Shown: positions 1 to 11,775 of the stretch, in pieces
How positions within the stretch are numbered: the stretch's first letter is position 1
Layout of the letters: each line of letters starts with the position of its first letter
From: Tomocerus qinae
Taxonomy: Eukaryota; Arthropoda; Collembola; Entomobryomorpha; Tomoceridae
Direction: 5' to 3'
DNA: 64,000 nucleotides
Assembly: GCA_020055645.1 (NCBI GenBank)
Contig: CM034547.1
Coordinates: 32,990,909-33,054,908, forward strand
Made by a program: the position numbers and the translations under genes
The notes under the pieces: model-generated
Database searches by the model: none
Told to the model about the DNA's origin: nothing
What the model saw: the letters and a program-made list of their open reading frames with translations, nothing else

Positions 1-203
1 ATTTCGTGTATTCTATTCAAAATAATATTATCTAATTTAGGCACTTATGTTAAGATTTCTACGTACATTATGCACAATATACTGATATGAAGAATTAGTG
101 CATTTATTTCCTACAAATTAATCTTTTCTATTCCTAATTACATTACAAAATGAGTCATTGATGTGTTAATGTTCCGCAGGGCTTTGCATTTCTCGTAATT
201 GAT
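1..203 (+). other. Upstream flank / 5' leader of the ABC transporter gene
   Basis: An AG acceptor at 178-179 precedes the first Met codon (204), so this stretch probably holds the end of an intron and a short leader. The frame of the Met is open back to the acceptor (about 8 codons), so a coding exon further upstream, outside the window, cannot be excluded. No promoter element was recognised. Confidence 0.4.
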
Positions 204-3200
204 ATGACAAAAAGCGATCAAAAAGATAATGTACATAAAGTGGTCTCCCTGTTGTCCACCGTTCCCAGTAACCCAGGTTCTATTTACTATTATTAACAAC
301 AATGGCTATCTATAGCTAAAGCTTTATGAGATCTAGTAAGATATATAGTTCATTCTATGTTATGATTCCTAATAATATATATAAAATTCCCGATTTACAG
401 CCATTGGGGGACAAAGTGCTAACAATGGAGCATCGGGTGAAGGGGCAGAGATTGCGAAACTCTTGAGCAGTAATGGAAATGATACTAGAGCTGAAGACAA
501 AATTGTTGAGATAGACTCAGAAGATACAATAAAGCATTGGACAAAACATCGACGAAAAACATATAATTACTTCAACTTGGTATGCCCATAAGTGTGCTAA
601 TCTCTGCTAGAAAAATGTCAACTTCTAATGCATACACATTAAGTAGTATTTAATTTTTAATAGCGATATGACTGAGATGAGACATATTGTAATTTTATTT
701 CAGTTTCGCTTTGCTACAATAAAAGAAAAAATACTGTTATTGTTGGGACTCATAGCTGCAATTTTAAGCGGAATTTGTATTCCGTTAATGATATGGCTTT
801 TTGGGAACCTAACAAGGAAAATGGTCTACTTTTCACTTAGAGCTAACAGAGGATCTTGCCGTAGTGGTTGGTGTAAAGAGTATTATAAAAAGTGTGGTTA
901 CAACCGTACTATACCAATGTCGTAAGTTTTCATGAAAGTTAAAGATTACTTTGTAGTAGTCGTCATAAGTAATATTATTTAAGCTGATGTAACTGCTCTA
1001 GACATTATCATGACAATATAATGGATGATGTCTACAATTTTGCCGTATTGCATGTCATTCTGACTTCAATTTACACAGTTCTCACCGGATTGTACTTTTT
1101 TTGTTGGTATTTCCCTGCTGAAAAGCAAGTGAGATTTTTAATTATTTGATGCTAATAAACCACAAATATGATCATTTTCATAACACTGCATTTCAGATAG
1201 CTAGAATGCAATTAGCTTACTTTGAGGCTATTTTAAGGAAAGACTCATCCTGGAGTACAAATCGTGGCGACAGAGATTTTGCTAACAAAATAATGGAGTA
1301 AGATATAGTTTTGCCAAGAGACAACATTTATAAACAGATATATAATTGTCACTTTAAAAATGTTTTTGCAGAAATACACGCCGAATTAGAGAAGGAATCG
1401 GAGAAAGTGTTCCAATGGGTGTTAGTTTACATTCAATGTTCATAATCTCACTAATCATAGCCTTTTGTCACGGATGGACTTTGACTCTAGTGGCCTGTAC
1501 TGCAATTCCAGTGCTATCATTTTGTTCGTCTTTGGTTTCCTCTTTACATGCTAGACAATCCATAGCTGAGCAAAAGGGTTACGCAAGGGCAAGGGAATTG
1601 GCTGCGGAAGCGTTTTCATTTATCCAGACTATTTTTATCTACGGTGCTCAAAAAAAGATTTCGGGCAGATATAGAGAAGCTATTGCAGAATCGGAGAAAA
1701 GCACCAATCGGAATATGTTAGCCACTTCACTTGCTATTGGATTAAAATGGATGTTAACTTTCTGGTCGTTTGCTTTGGTCTTGTGGTATGGATTTGCTAG
1801 AACGCTTCAAGACTTCACATGCGGAGGAAACTATTTATTTAAGGAATATGACTCTGGAGACGTTGTCATTGTAAGTTATTATTATCACCGAAAACATGAC
1901 TGGGTGAATGTACAGTTATCTGAAAATCAGTTGACATTATGTACTTTCTCTATCCTAACTCCATATAACACTTTCACCTTTCACTAGTACTTTCACCAAA
2001 ATTATAATCAGCTCGGTTGGTGTAGTGTGGTGAAAGTTGTGAAAATTAGTCTGAGTTAGCTTATAGAGATATATTTAAACTGGTTTTGGAAATTTTTGGA
2101 TCACTAGCTATACTAACTAATATATTTTTCAGATCTTTATGTGCGTTTTCTTCGTCATGATGAATGATGGGCCTATGTTTCCATTTTATCTGTCTATAAA
2201 AATTGCCACAGTGTGTGGTCGGGATGTGTTCTGGATAATTGACACGTAATTATTTTGAGACCCGACTATGATGTAGTCATCGTAGTACTTAATTGACATC
2301 TGATGACCCTTTTAGTTATAGTTATGTAGTTTTTATTATTATCAGTATCTCAGATATTGACAGCATGGGCAAAGATGGATTTACTTCCCCGGAGCCAGTG
2401 TCTGGAAAAATAGACTTTGAAGATGTTTGTTTCACCCACCGATCTACCTACAAAACTGGCGTAAACATACACTAATAATAGATATCTTATTAAAATAGTA
2501 TCATCACCCATTAAGCCGGGAATGTAAATAGCGGAATACATTCTACAGTAATTTATGTATCATAGGTTTTGAATGGTTTTCATCTCTCTGTTCAACCAGG
2601 AACGAAAGTTGGAATCGTTGGCACTAGCGGATCTGGAAAATCTACAATACTTAATTTGCTTCTTAAAGAATTTTTACCTGATAGTGGATTTGTAAGGAAA
2701 GCTTGTGCAAATTCCATTATTAGCATTGTATTGTGCCACAGTCATGATTGTAAGATTATTGAACAGGTGAAGATTGATGGTATTGACATAAAGACTCTGA
2801 ATACTCACTGGGTAAGAAGCCACATTGGAATAGTTTCTCAAGATCCAAGTCTTTTTGATGATACTATTGAGCAAAATGTCAGAATGGGGAAGCTAAACGC
2901 TTCATTTTTTGAGATTCAAGATGCTTGCAAAAAAGCAAATGCGCACGATTTTATAGTTTCTCTCAAAGACGTATGTACATAGTATATCAAACTACTGTCT
3001 TCGATACTGATTCTTGTGCAATACAATTTTTTTACTGATTATTCTCCAAGGGTTATCAAACTAGGATTGGAATAGATGGAAATAAATTGACTGCTAGTCA
3101 GAGACAACGAGTTTCGGTAGCGAGGGCCTTAATTCGCAATCCTAAAATTCTTCTTTTAGACGAACCAACATCATCTTTGGATAGTCATAGTGAGAATATA

Positions 3201-6200
3201 GTTTTGCAAACTCTGGATCAAGTTTGCAAAAATCGTACAGTTATCACAGTAGCCCACAGATTGCATACGATTGTCAATTCAGATATGATTTACGTTTTGA
3301 AAAGAGGAAGGGTGGGTTTAATGTTTGTAATTACATTGTTATTACCCTACATCTACAAGTGTAAGATAATTAGGATTTTTCAAATATTTGTATGATTTTG
3401 TTAGGTTGTTGAAAAAGGCACCCATGCAGTATTGCTGAGGAACAAAGGACCTTATAGTCAATTAGCTTCAGGACTTTTTGATGGTCCTTCAGCGGCTCAC
3501 AGAAAAACGCAAAAGAGTTTGGATACTTTTGATGTTACAGAAAGATATGCTACAAACTACCTAAGATCCTTTAACACGGTGCCACTGATGATAAACAGAA
3601 TCAACAATATTCTAACGTTAGATCCTGTTGTTGAGAAAGTTACAAGAAGATACATAATTCAACGAGAGGCAAGCTTAAAACAAAAGTTCCGGGGAAGAGA
3701 GGAATTCGACTTCGAACTTTCTTCCAAACCAATAATTTGTCCTAAACAAACTAAAAGCATCCTGAAAATTGAAGAACCTACCGAAGAGGAAATTCAGAGG
3801 GATTCAGAAAGACACGATGCTTTAATAGAAGCCTATGTCCACGCAACAAACTCCGAAGATGTAAACTCCCTTGATTGTCATTAGATAGTATGATAGGAAC
3901 TAAAAAATAATTTATTTTTTACAGGAATTTGAATCCATAACATATACGTACTGGAAAATACTTGCCTTCGTGTCTAGAAGTAGTGTCTTGATACTTTTGG
4001 GTGTCGTTGCTTCTTGTGTAATTGGATTGGCAACTCCTGTGTATGGAATTTTGTTTGGTGGCATCATTACAGTATGTTTGTATTTTACGAATTGGAATTT
4101 TTATCTTGTCAAATTGTGTTTGCTATGATATAAATTATATTTGAAGAGATTTAGCCATCCTGAAGGATGGATGAATTTAAATCGCACTCGAGACTTTGAG
4201 AATCGCCTTGCGGAAGATAAAGTAGGAAACTGGTGGTTGTTGGGATTCATATTACTAGGTATGGTTCTTGCAGCAGCTACCGCACTCCAGGTACTCAAGA
4301 CATGCAGTCCGTGTATTGTAAATTATTAATTAGTTTTTTTAATTTCAAAACATTTGTGCTCGAAAGAAATATCTAATGCAAGTCTCCGCTACACTATTTC
4401 TACTTTACAGAATATATGTCTCGACCTAGCAGGATATCACATTATGCGGCGACTTAGAAACGTACTATTTTCATCTATACTTCAGCAAGATAAGGTTTTC
4501 TTTGACGATCCTGAGAACACTGTAGCATCCCTTTCAACCATTTTAGACCATGACGTTGGGTCCATGAGATATGTAAGAAGTTTTTTTTATCTCGTTACCA
4601 TTGATGTGCGTAAAACTGCTATTTGTGTTAAATATTCAATATTAAATTCTAGTAGCTCATTAATTTTATACTTTGCAATTTCATATATTGACAGATTGTG
4701 ACCACTTTTTATGGAACGTTTATTCAATGTGTGGTCACCATTATAGCAAGTGTAGGTTACTGTTGCATCTTCAACCCAAACCTTACTGGCTATGTCGTGG
4801 CAATGTTCCCAGCTATGATTGGTAACATAATACAAATATTGATTATACAATTGGTTAAGAATACATCAGATTGAAATAGTAAAATATTCCCAAATTCCCA
4901 ATACTGTTATTATTACAGGATTTCCGCTCCTAGAAAGTTGGTTAGGTAAATTGCATGAAAAGAAAAGTGCTAAAGATATTGAACAAATGTCTGGCTTGAT
5001 TCTAGAAGTTTTTAACAAGCTTCATGTAGTTGCGACACTTCAATTAGAACCATATTTTATCGACAGGCTGAATATCATCCAAAAACGTGTCCATAAGTAA
5101 TTTTCAATTTTTATCTACTCATCATCGTCTTAGATAGATAGAACCCTTGCAAGGAAACTATATTTCAATTACTATGAAAATACTATGAAATTTTCAGGTC
5201 CAAAAATAGATACATATTATTTCGAGTGATTACATTTGCATTCGCTCATTCATCTTGCTTTTGGGCCTATTCACTGTTCATGTATTTAGGAGGCAATGAA
5301 ATTGTATACTTCGGCGAGGTTTACGAAGACGTTGTAACGTAAGTCAAAGTAGAAATTATTTTTTTGCAGGCAGCCTTGTATGAATATTTTGCAATTACAG
5401 ACCGATTTTTAAAATAATTTCGTTTAGAATTGGAGAGATCTTAATATTCGGACTCATTTCTCTTGGCTCCAATCTTTCGGTACTAGCCACCTTTGATCTG
5501 GCTGTAACAGCAGGAGAAAAAATATTGACTTTGCTTAACAAAGAACCTGGGCTAAGAAACGCTGGAGGAGAGATTGTGGTGAATATTTGTTTATTTTCCT
5601 GATATATGACTGTAAATTGTAGAAAATTGTGATTTACTGAGTAATGTGTCAATCTTGTTGAAAATTGCCCTTGCATTAAATGAATTGTAGGTAGAATGTT
5701 CGGGTGCAATTAATGTGAAAGATGCCCATTTTTGGTACCCGCATTCAACAGACATGCCTCAACTTAGGGGAGTGAATGTAAGTATTGAACCTGGATCTGT
5801 AGTAGCCATTGTTGGTTCTCCTGACTCTGGAAAATGCTCATACCTATCAGTTCTCCTTAGAATGTATGATCTCATTGGGGGAGCAATTGTAAGTTCTCTT
5901 AATTATTGGTAATTCTATTTCTTATTACTTACACGATAATTAATTGTGATGTTAAATTCCTTTAGACCTTAGATGGTGCAAATATCAAGAACTTAAATAT
6001 TCCCTCATATCGTTCCAATTTCGGGGTGATCGATTCAGAACCACAACTTTTTAACACGACTGTAGCTGAAAATATAGCTTATGGGGATAATACCTACCAG
6101 GCTACCATGAAAGATGTGATAGAAGCCGCTAAAAGAGCGAATGTCCATCACTTTATTGTGAGCCTATCCGATGTATGTTCTGAACCTGCAACTAAGATAT

Positions 6201-6858
6201 TTATAAATAAATAGCTTTACGATGCAATGAGAATCAAGATGTGAGATGAGGATGTTATTTTCACTAGGGCTACAATACTCGAGTAGGAATGGCTGAAGAT
6301 ATGCTAACTACGGGACACAAGCAACGCATTTGTATTGCTCGAGCTCTTTTAAGAGATCCTAGTATTTTGTTATGTCATGATGTAGTAAGTGAACTGGACA
6401 GAGAGAGTGAGAAGGTAATTATCGAGAGTTTGGAAGGGGCTCGTCGAGACTGTACATGCATCATCATCGCCCATCGATTATTTTCGATTCAAAAAGCTGA
6501 TCTAATATGCGTCATGGAGGAAGGAGAAATTGTGGAAAGGGGAACTCATCGGGAATTACTGAAAAGTCGAGGCAAATATTTTGAGATGTGGAAGCTGCAG
6601 AATCCTCTGGCAGATGAAAACTTTCGCAAGGGTAAAATGTCCTTTGATACCGATGCTATCCCTTTGCGTAAAAAGTCATCTGCTCGTTCTAAAAGAAAAA
6701 TTGTCGATAAGCCAGTCGAGGTCAAAAAAGAAGAGATGAAACCTGACCCGATATTGGATTCAGCTTTGCCGACAAATCCGTTAACAACTTTAGAGACAGT
6801 CACTGAGACAAAAGATCCACCAAAGAAATCTGGATGGTGTACTATCTTTGGTGAATAA
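204..6858 (+). CDS. ABCB-type (P-glycoprotein-like) full ABC transporter with degenerate NBD2
   Basis: Predicted 1514-residue membrane exporter built TMD1-NBD1-linker-TMD2-NBD2. Exons: 204-276, 401-579, 704-921, 1002-1128, 1197-1297, 1372-1870, 2133-2245, 2346-2460, 2566-2691, 2767-2970, 3051-3311, 3405-3860, 3925-4071, 4147-4290, 4411-4572, 4695-4821, 4919-5096, 5198-5338, 5401-5578, 5691-5888, 5966-6172, 6268-6858; all junctions are GT/AG and in phase. NBD1 has Walker A GTSGSGKST (about residue 494), Q-loop VSQDP, signature LTASQ (598), Walker B ILLLDEP (622) and H-loop VAHRL. NBD2 has GSPDSGKCS (1225), IDSEP in place of the Q-loop, LTTGH as signature (1331), ILLCHDV where LLLDEA is expected, and IAHRL. 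The linker between NBD1 and TMD2 is about 120 charged residues and the C-terminal tail is Lys-rich, making it longer than the usual 1280. Family is certain from the domain order; the substrate is unknown. Start is the first Met; the frame is open upstream to the acceptor. Confidence 0.92.
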
Positions 6859-7043
6859 CTATTTGCTCTGAAACTAATGTCTATTTTACTATGGACATGA
6901 TAATCCAAGTGTAATCTGATCGGCATGTTTGCTGCAAAAACCAAACACACCACACAAGCAATTAAAACGAGTTATAAGCAGTCAACTTCCTTTAAAATGA
7001 TGGCTTGGCTAAAATTAACCAATGCTTAATATACTACAGTACC

Positions 7044-7049
7044 AATAAA
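7044..7049 (+). terminator. AATAAA poly(A) signal of the ABC transporter
   Basis: First AATAAA downstream of the stop codon at 6856-6858, giving a 3' UTR of roughly 200 bases. Confidence 0.5.
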
Positions 7050-10000
7050 GATAGCAACTGCGATCAAGTCTTTGATATTAAAAAAGAATGTTAGCATTTA
7101 GCATTAGTGAATTGCATCAGCTGTTATCTACATTCACTAAGAAGTTCTCCGCGTCCCAATTCCCAATCTAGTAATGTAAAAAAATATCTAAGCCAGTGGT
7201 AACTTTCCATTTACTAAATATGCTGGTAGAATCATATAAAATATAGATAGCCAGAAGCATACCATTTTATGCTTCTTCTGCCTAATTTACTATATAGATT
7301 GGTGGATTTAGTAAGAATTACTTCGCATCCAGAATTAATAGTGCTAGTATAAGCAATTTTTTGTAATGCCTATGTGCATTCACAAACGAAGGGTAATTAT
7401 CGAAGACCGAAAAGAACATTAAATATCATATTTCTGCTGACTTCCTTTAATAAAAACTTAGATACCTCACATATTATGCTAGATACCTAAACTTGCAGTG
7501 AAGATACCACCACGATGTCATGCATAGTCATATACAAATGTATGCATCTCGTTAGAAGCACAGTACATACAGGTTCGACGAAATACATTATATTATAGTC
7601 ATTTGTCCAGACCATTAGAGAATTGAGCTTGTCTCAGCAATCAACATGTAATATGAGAAAACTTACTCAAAAGTTCAATGAGATTGCTATTTGATAAGGC
7701 TTCCTTTGGTTATTCTTCTAACTGTAGCATTGATTTGTGGTGACATGAATTTCCTTGATACTAAGAAAATTATATAGCTAACTGTAGTATATCTCTCCAC
7801 CCATATGTATATCAGATTTACCCTAAGCAAATTTTGTCCTTGTAAGCCAAGGATGGAGATCAAATAGTTGATGTAAAAAACTAATCATACATAAATGTGC
7901 ACAAAAGTGAAAGTATAGTGAATAGTGGATTATTAAAATTAATTGGGAAATGAAGTGCAGACATAGTACAAGGTATGGATAAATAAGATCTTTGGCATTT
8001 GGTAGGTGGCAGGTGGACCTTTTTTCGCGAGACTTTTTGCGAGACAAAAGTATTTCCGCTACTGCAATACTTTTTTAAAGCTGGTACTGTAAATCGAAAT
8101 GCTGCATGACTAATATGAATGAGAATTAGCATACTACAAGTATGAGTAAAGGAACATATAGATAGAGCAAATAGGTAAGGTTGTACTGCTTGAAAATTGT
8201 AAATATAGCAAGTACGTGTATATGTTTATATTAAGTTGAATCGCCGGAAGATCATCTTACACGAAGTGTTCAGTCATTATACTTCTCTGCATGACTTTGT
8301 GATTCATTCCCATTACTCAGATGCAAAATGACGTGTTTCACAACATCAATGTAGTTTTTTCTGGTTGCCCACCCTGGCCCTGATGTTCAGACGAATGCTA
8401 CAGACATACCTATAGATACGTTTCTGCATTACAAATGCAAGCGTACTAGTCTCCTCTATTTCATTCATCTAATGCAATGTTAACGACAGCTTGCAATATT
8501 CAAACCACCAATGACAGCCTGACTAGTGGCAGGGCATGTCTCTGTCTTTTGCCATGCTGTCATTAGAGTCATTACTACAAATGACTTTAAGGATACAAAA
8601 ATCCCAACACCCAAATGCTAATAAATAATATTCAAATTACCTCTCACACAATATACATGCTGATAACACCCAACCAATAAACTCTAACTGCTTTATATTT
8701 CTATCGGTAGTTTTAAGTTTCCACATTAAAGGTTATCTACCTATTATCTACGTATTTTCTTCTATTCTAGGTTGAACGCAGTAGTTCCAAAAACGTTTTC
8801 GTTATTCATAATAATGCTATGCTGGCAGATTAGTAGAGATCTAAAACTACTACCTGAGCACAATTTGCATAATGTAATACAGGCACATATCATGCACAAA
8901 TATGCAACGCAAGCTTCTTGTAGTGAAATCTGCTGATGCGTGTAAGTTAAATGCATTTGGATGACGAAATTGACACACAACTCTCTAAACGAATCATAGG
9001 CAAGTTGAACGAAGGCGTATCGTAAACACACTTGTTCTTATAATACATTTATAGCCTATTTAATGTGGTATGCACGTATTGCGTATGTGAATGATAATAT
9101 AAACATTAAATAACAAATGAATTCGTAAAATTTGCTTGCATGCATGTATCATTTGTAGGAAAGGATGACCTGTTTTTGTGAGAAACTGTGAATGATAATA
9201 TGTTAAATATGTTATGAGTATTCATATTAACGACAATGGTTTGGGTGAGTAACTACCTAGTTTGTTTTACACAGTAGAGTGCAATTAAATTGTCTTCATT
9301 TATAATATGTTTCCGATGTCTTATGTGGTATATTTACTTCTTTAAAGTATGAAATTAAAGTGGAAATACAATGTATTCCTTGAGATAACTGAAAGTTGGC
9401 ACATCCTTCAATTTAACAGCAAAATTAATTCTCATATGGTTCATTTTATTTCATTGTCATTATCTTTACGACTTTACCATAATATTATATTATTTAATAA
9501 CATGGTAATATCTTGAAGATGAATTGAATGATATTATATTATACTGGATGACATAGGTTATAATTGTCGGTTGACTGAATGCATTTATTCTTTCTTAATG
9601 CCAGTAATTGATATTACAACATTCGTTTGACAGGTTGTTCTAATGATGTCGTGCATTCATTATTCACATTTCACCCTTAACCTTATGAGAAGACTTCTTG
9701 CTAAATACTGTAAATACTTTTTATTGATCTTGCTACCTTAAGTACTTACATAAAATTTAAAGCTAAATATACCATAAAGTAATAGGCAAATAAAATAACA
9801 TTGATCTTTGTATGCCTACGGTATGCAAATCTTGAAATTCAAAGTTGTGATTGTGATCTGCACATTATTCTTGGCACATGAAAAATGTAGAAAAATTATT
9901 ATTATTATATCATCCAGTCATTTCATCCAATTAATTGTCTATCGTGCCATGTATGCTAGTCTTCTACTGATAATCATTTTCTAGTTTAAGTACATACGTT

Positions 10001-10267
10001 TAAATGCCATTGAGCCACATTAGTAGTAGTCATCTTTGCTGATAATTATATATAGCACGTAGAATAATCAGACTTAAGTAGTAAATAATTTTTATTGAAC
10101 CTTGAAGTAAGGAGTTCATTCTCCGATGTAGCCCAGAGGCTTTAAATGACTTTAATAGAAGGGAGATTATCTAGATATACATAATAATATCTAAAATTAC
10201 AGACTTCATTCGAGTACAACGCTGATATGCACAAAAGGCATTACCTATTAAGGTGGCTGTTCCTTTA
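7050..10267. other. Gene-free AT-rich stretch
   Basis: Only short chance ORFs (under 90 codons) with biased composition and no recognisable domains, splice-linked exons or RNA genes were seen. Confidence 0.6.
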
Positions 10268-10312
10268 TTATTTCGAAATTCGAAATTTTGAAATATTTCG
10301 AAATTCGAATAA
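10268..10312. repeat. TTCGAA-rich quasi-palindrome
   Basis: Two near-complementary blocks of TTCGAAATTCGAA type (10268-10286 and 10295-10312) separated by a few bases, so the segment can fold on itself. Four TTCGAA hexamers lie within 45 bp. Confidence 0.7.
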
Positions 10313-11020
10313 AAATATGCTCTTAATAGTAGCCGAAACCCATAGCCCTACTAACCGACAAACTAACTGAGGATGCAAACACAAGACAGCAGTGCAATAC
10401 ACTCAAAATAACAAAATGTTTACGTTTACACCCAAGTTCCATAATTTTGAATGGGTTATGTAGCTGTTTAACACAGGGAGCCAATAGCAACAGTAATCTG
10501 CAGAATCTTCATAAATGTAGCTCCTACCACTTTTGGTGAAGTCAATAAGAGGATGTGTTTTGTTTTGCTCTCCTTCTGCCACCAGTTTGAATAAGATAAA
10601 ACCGAGGGGATCAGTGGCTGTATCCATGACCACGGGCTTCTCCCAGCCCGTGGACTGAATGCACCCAGCTAGACTTCAATCAAACAGGCTGCAGAAAAAG
10701 GCTGACTATTGGCCAATGACAACACTTGGTGCACATTTGCACTCATGTAGTGTTATTTCGTGTATTGTCGTATTGCACTGCTAGATCTCTTGCGACAGTA
10801 ATCCGTAACCATGGGATCGAATTACTGTACTGTGATATAAGTAATTTTATTACACAATGGAAATTCGCAGGGCAAATTGACTACACCAGCGTTGGCATAG
10901 AGAAAAGCTCAATGCTCTGTCTCATGTTAGTCCATCGCTTCAATCTGTCGGATATTCATGACCTGCAAATCCGGTCAAGTATAGGGCAGTTTACATTTCA
11001 AACTTTTTCATGCAACTCTC
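10313..11020. other. Gene-free stretch
   Basis: An open frame of 113 codons runs from 10726 into the inverted repeat that begins near 11021; it has no domain likeness and is taken as chance. Nothing else was seen. Confidence 0.5.
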
Positions 11021-11337
11021 TTTGCTATTTTTGTTTCAACTTCCTGAGTTTTGCTCCGATTTTCTAATGAAGTACATTTTCGGAAAGGTAAAAACATTGG
11101 CTAGGATTTGGATAAGGAAAATTTTCGATTATTGTCTCAGTTTATATACAGTTCACACTTTATGTTGACTTCTGGATAGAAATTCAGTTAAAATTTTGAA
11201 CCATTGCTACTCCTAAATGATCAAAAAAATCAAAAGTTTTCCTTATCCAAATCCTAGTCAATGTTTTTACCTTTCCAAAAATGTACTTCATTAGAAAATC
11301 GGAGTAAAACTGAGGAAGTTGAAACAAAAATGGCAAA
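11021..11337. repeat. Foldback element with arms of about 110 bp
   Basis: The left arm (about 11021-11130) is repeated in inverse complement at about 11228-11337 with scattered mismatches, leaving a loop of about 97 bp. Clear shared blocks include TTTCTAATGAAGTACATTTT and GGATTTGGATAAGGAAAA. This is the shape of an old MITE or foldback transposon; no target duplication was identified. Confidence 0.8.
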
Positions 11338-11615
11338 AAATTTTAACATGTAATTTGATAGTCACCTGAGTTTCCCAAATCGTATACACAATCACCTTAA
11401 TACAATACATCACTGTTTTCTTGTTACAGATATAGAAATATCCTACACAGATTCAGATAATCAATGATAAACAGAAAATTTTGTTATTTTTGGAATATTT
11501 ATGGAGGTACTGGATGACTTTAGATTAGACCAGGGGACAGACATAAACGGATGTAGCGAGCCCAATAGATGTAGGGAGCCCAATAGATGTAAAGATCTAC
11601 TATTAAGGACACTTA

Positions 11616-11775
11616 AGCCTAAACTATAGTTCCCGTTTCATCGTTAAGTTCACGTTTGGTGACGTCAAAATGACGTCATATCACATTTCAAATTTTTTTT
11701 AAATTACTGTAGTGACGTCATTTTGACGTCATCAAACGTGAACTTAACGATGAAACGGGAACTATAGTTTAGGCT
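11616..11775. mobile_element. Near-perfect hairpin MITE carrying four CRE-like sites
   Basis: The arms at 11616-11678 and 11713-11775 are 63 bp each and complementary at 62 positions, around a 34-bp loop. Each arm contains two copies of the palindrome TGACGTCA (the consensus cAMP-response element), so four sit within about 65 bp. Bases just outside the arms are TTA-like on both sides, but a target duplication is not certain. No coding capacity. Confidence 0.8.

Noticed and set aside
812-921. Apparent frameshift in TMD1 of the ABC transporter, where another frame also looks protein-like
   Set aside because: Joining 704-921 to 1002-1128 only works in the first frame (the other frame meets a stop right after the junction), so no frameshift is needed; the region is a variable extracellular loop.
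10726-11067. 113-codon plus-strand ORF
   Set aside because: It runs into the foldback arm at 11021, has no domain likeness and no splice-linked neighbours.
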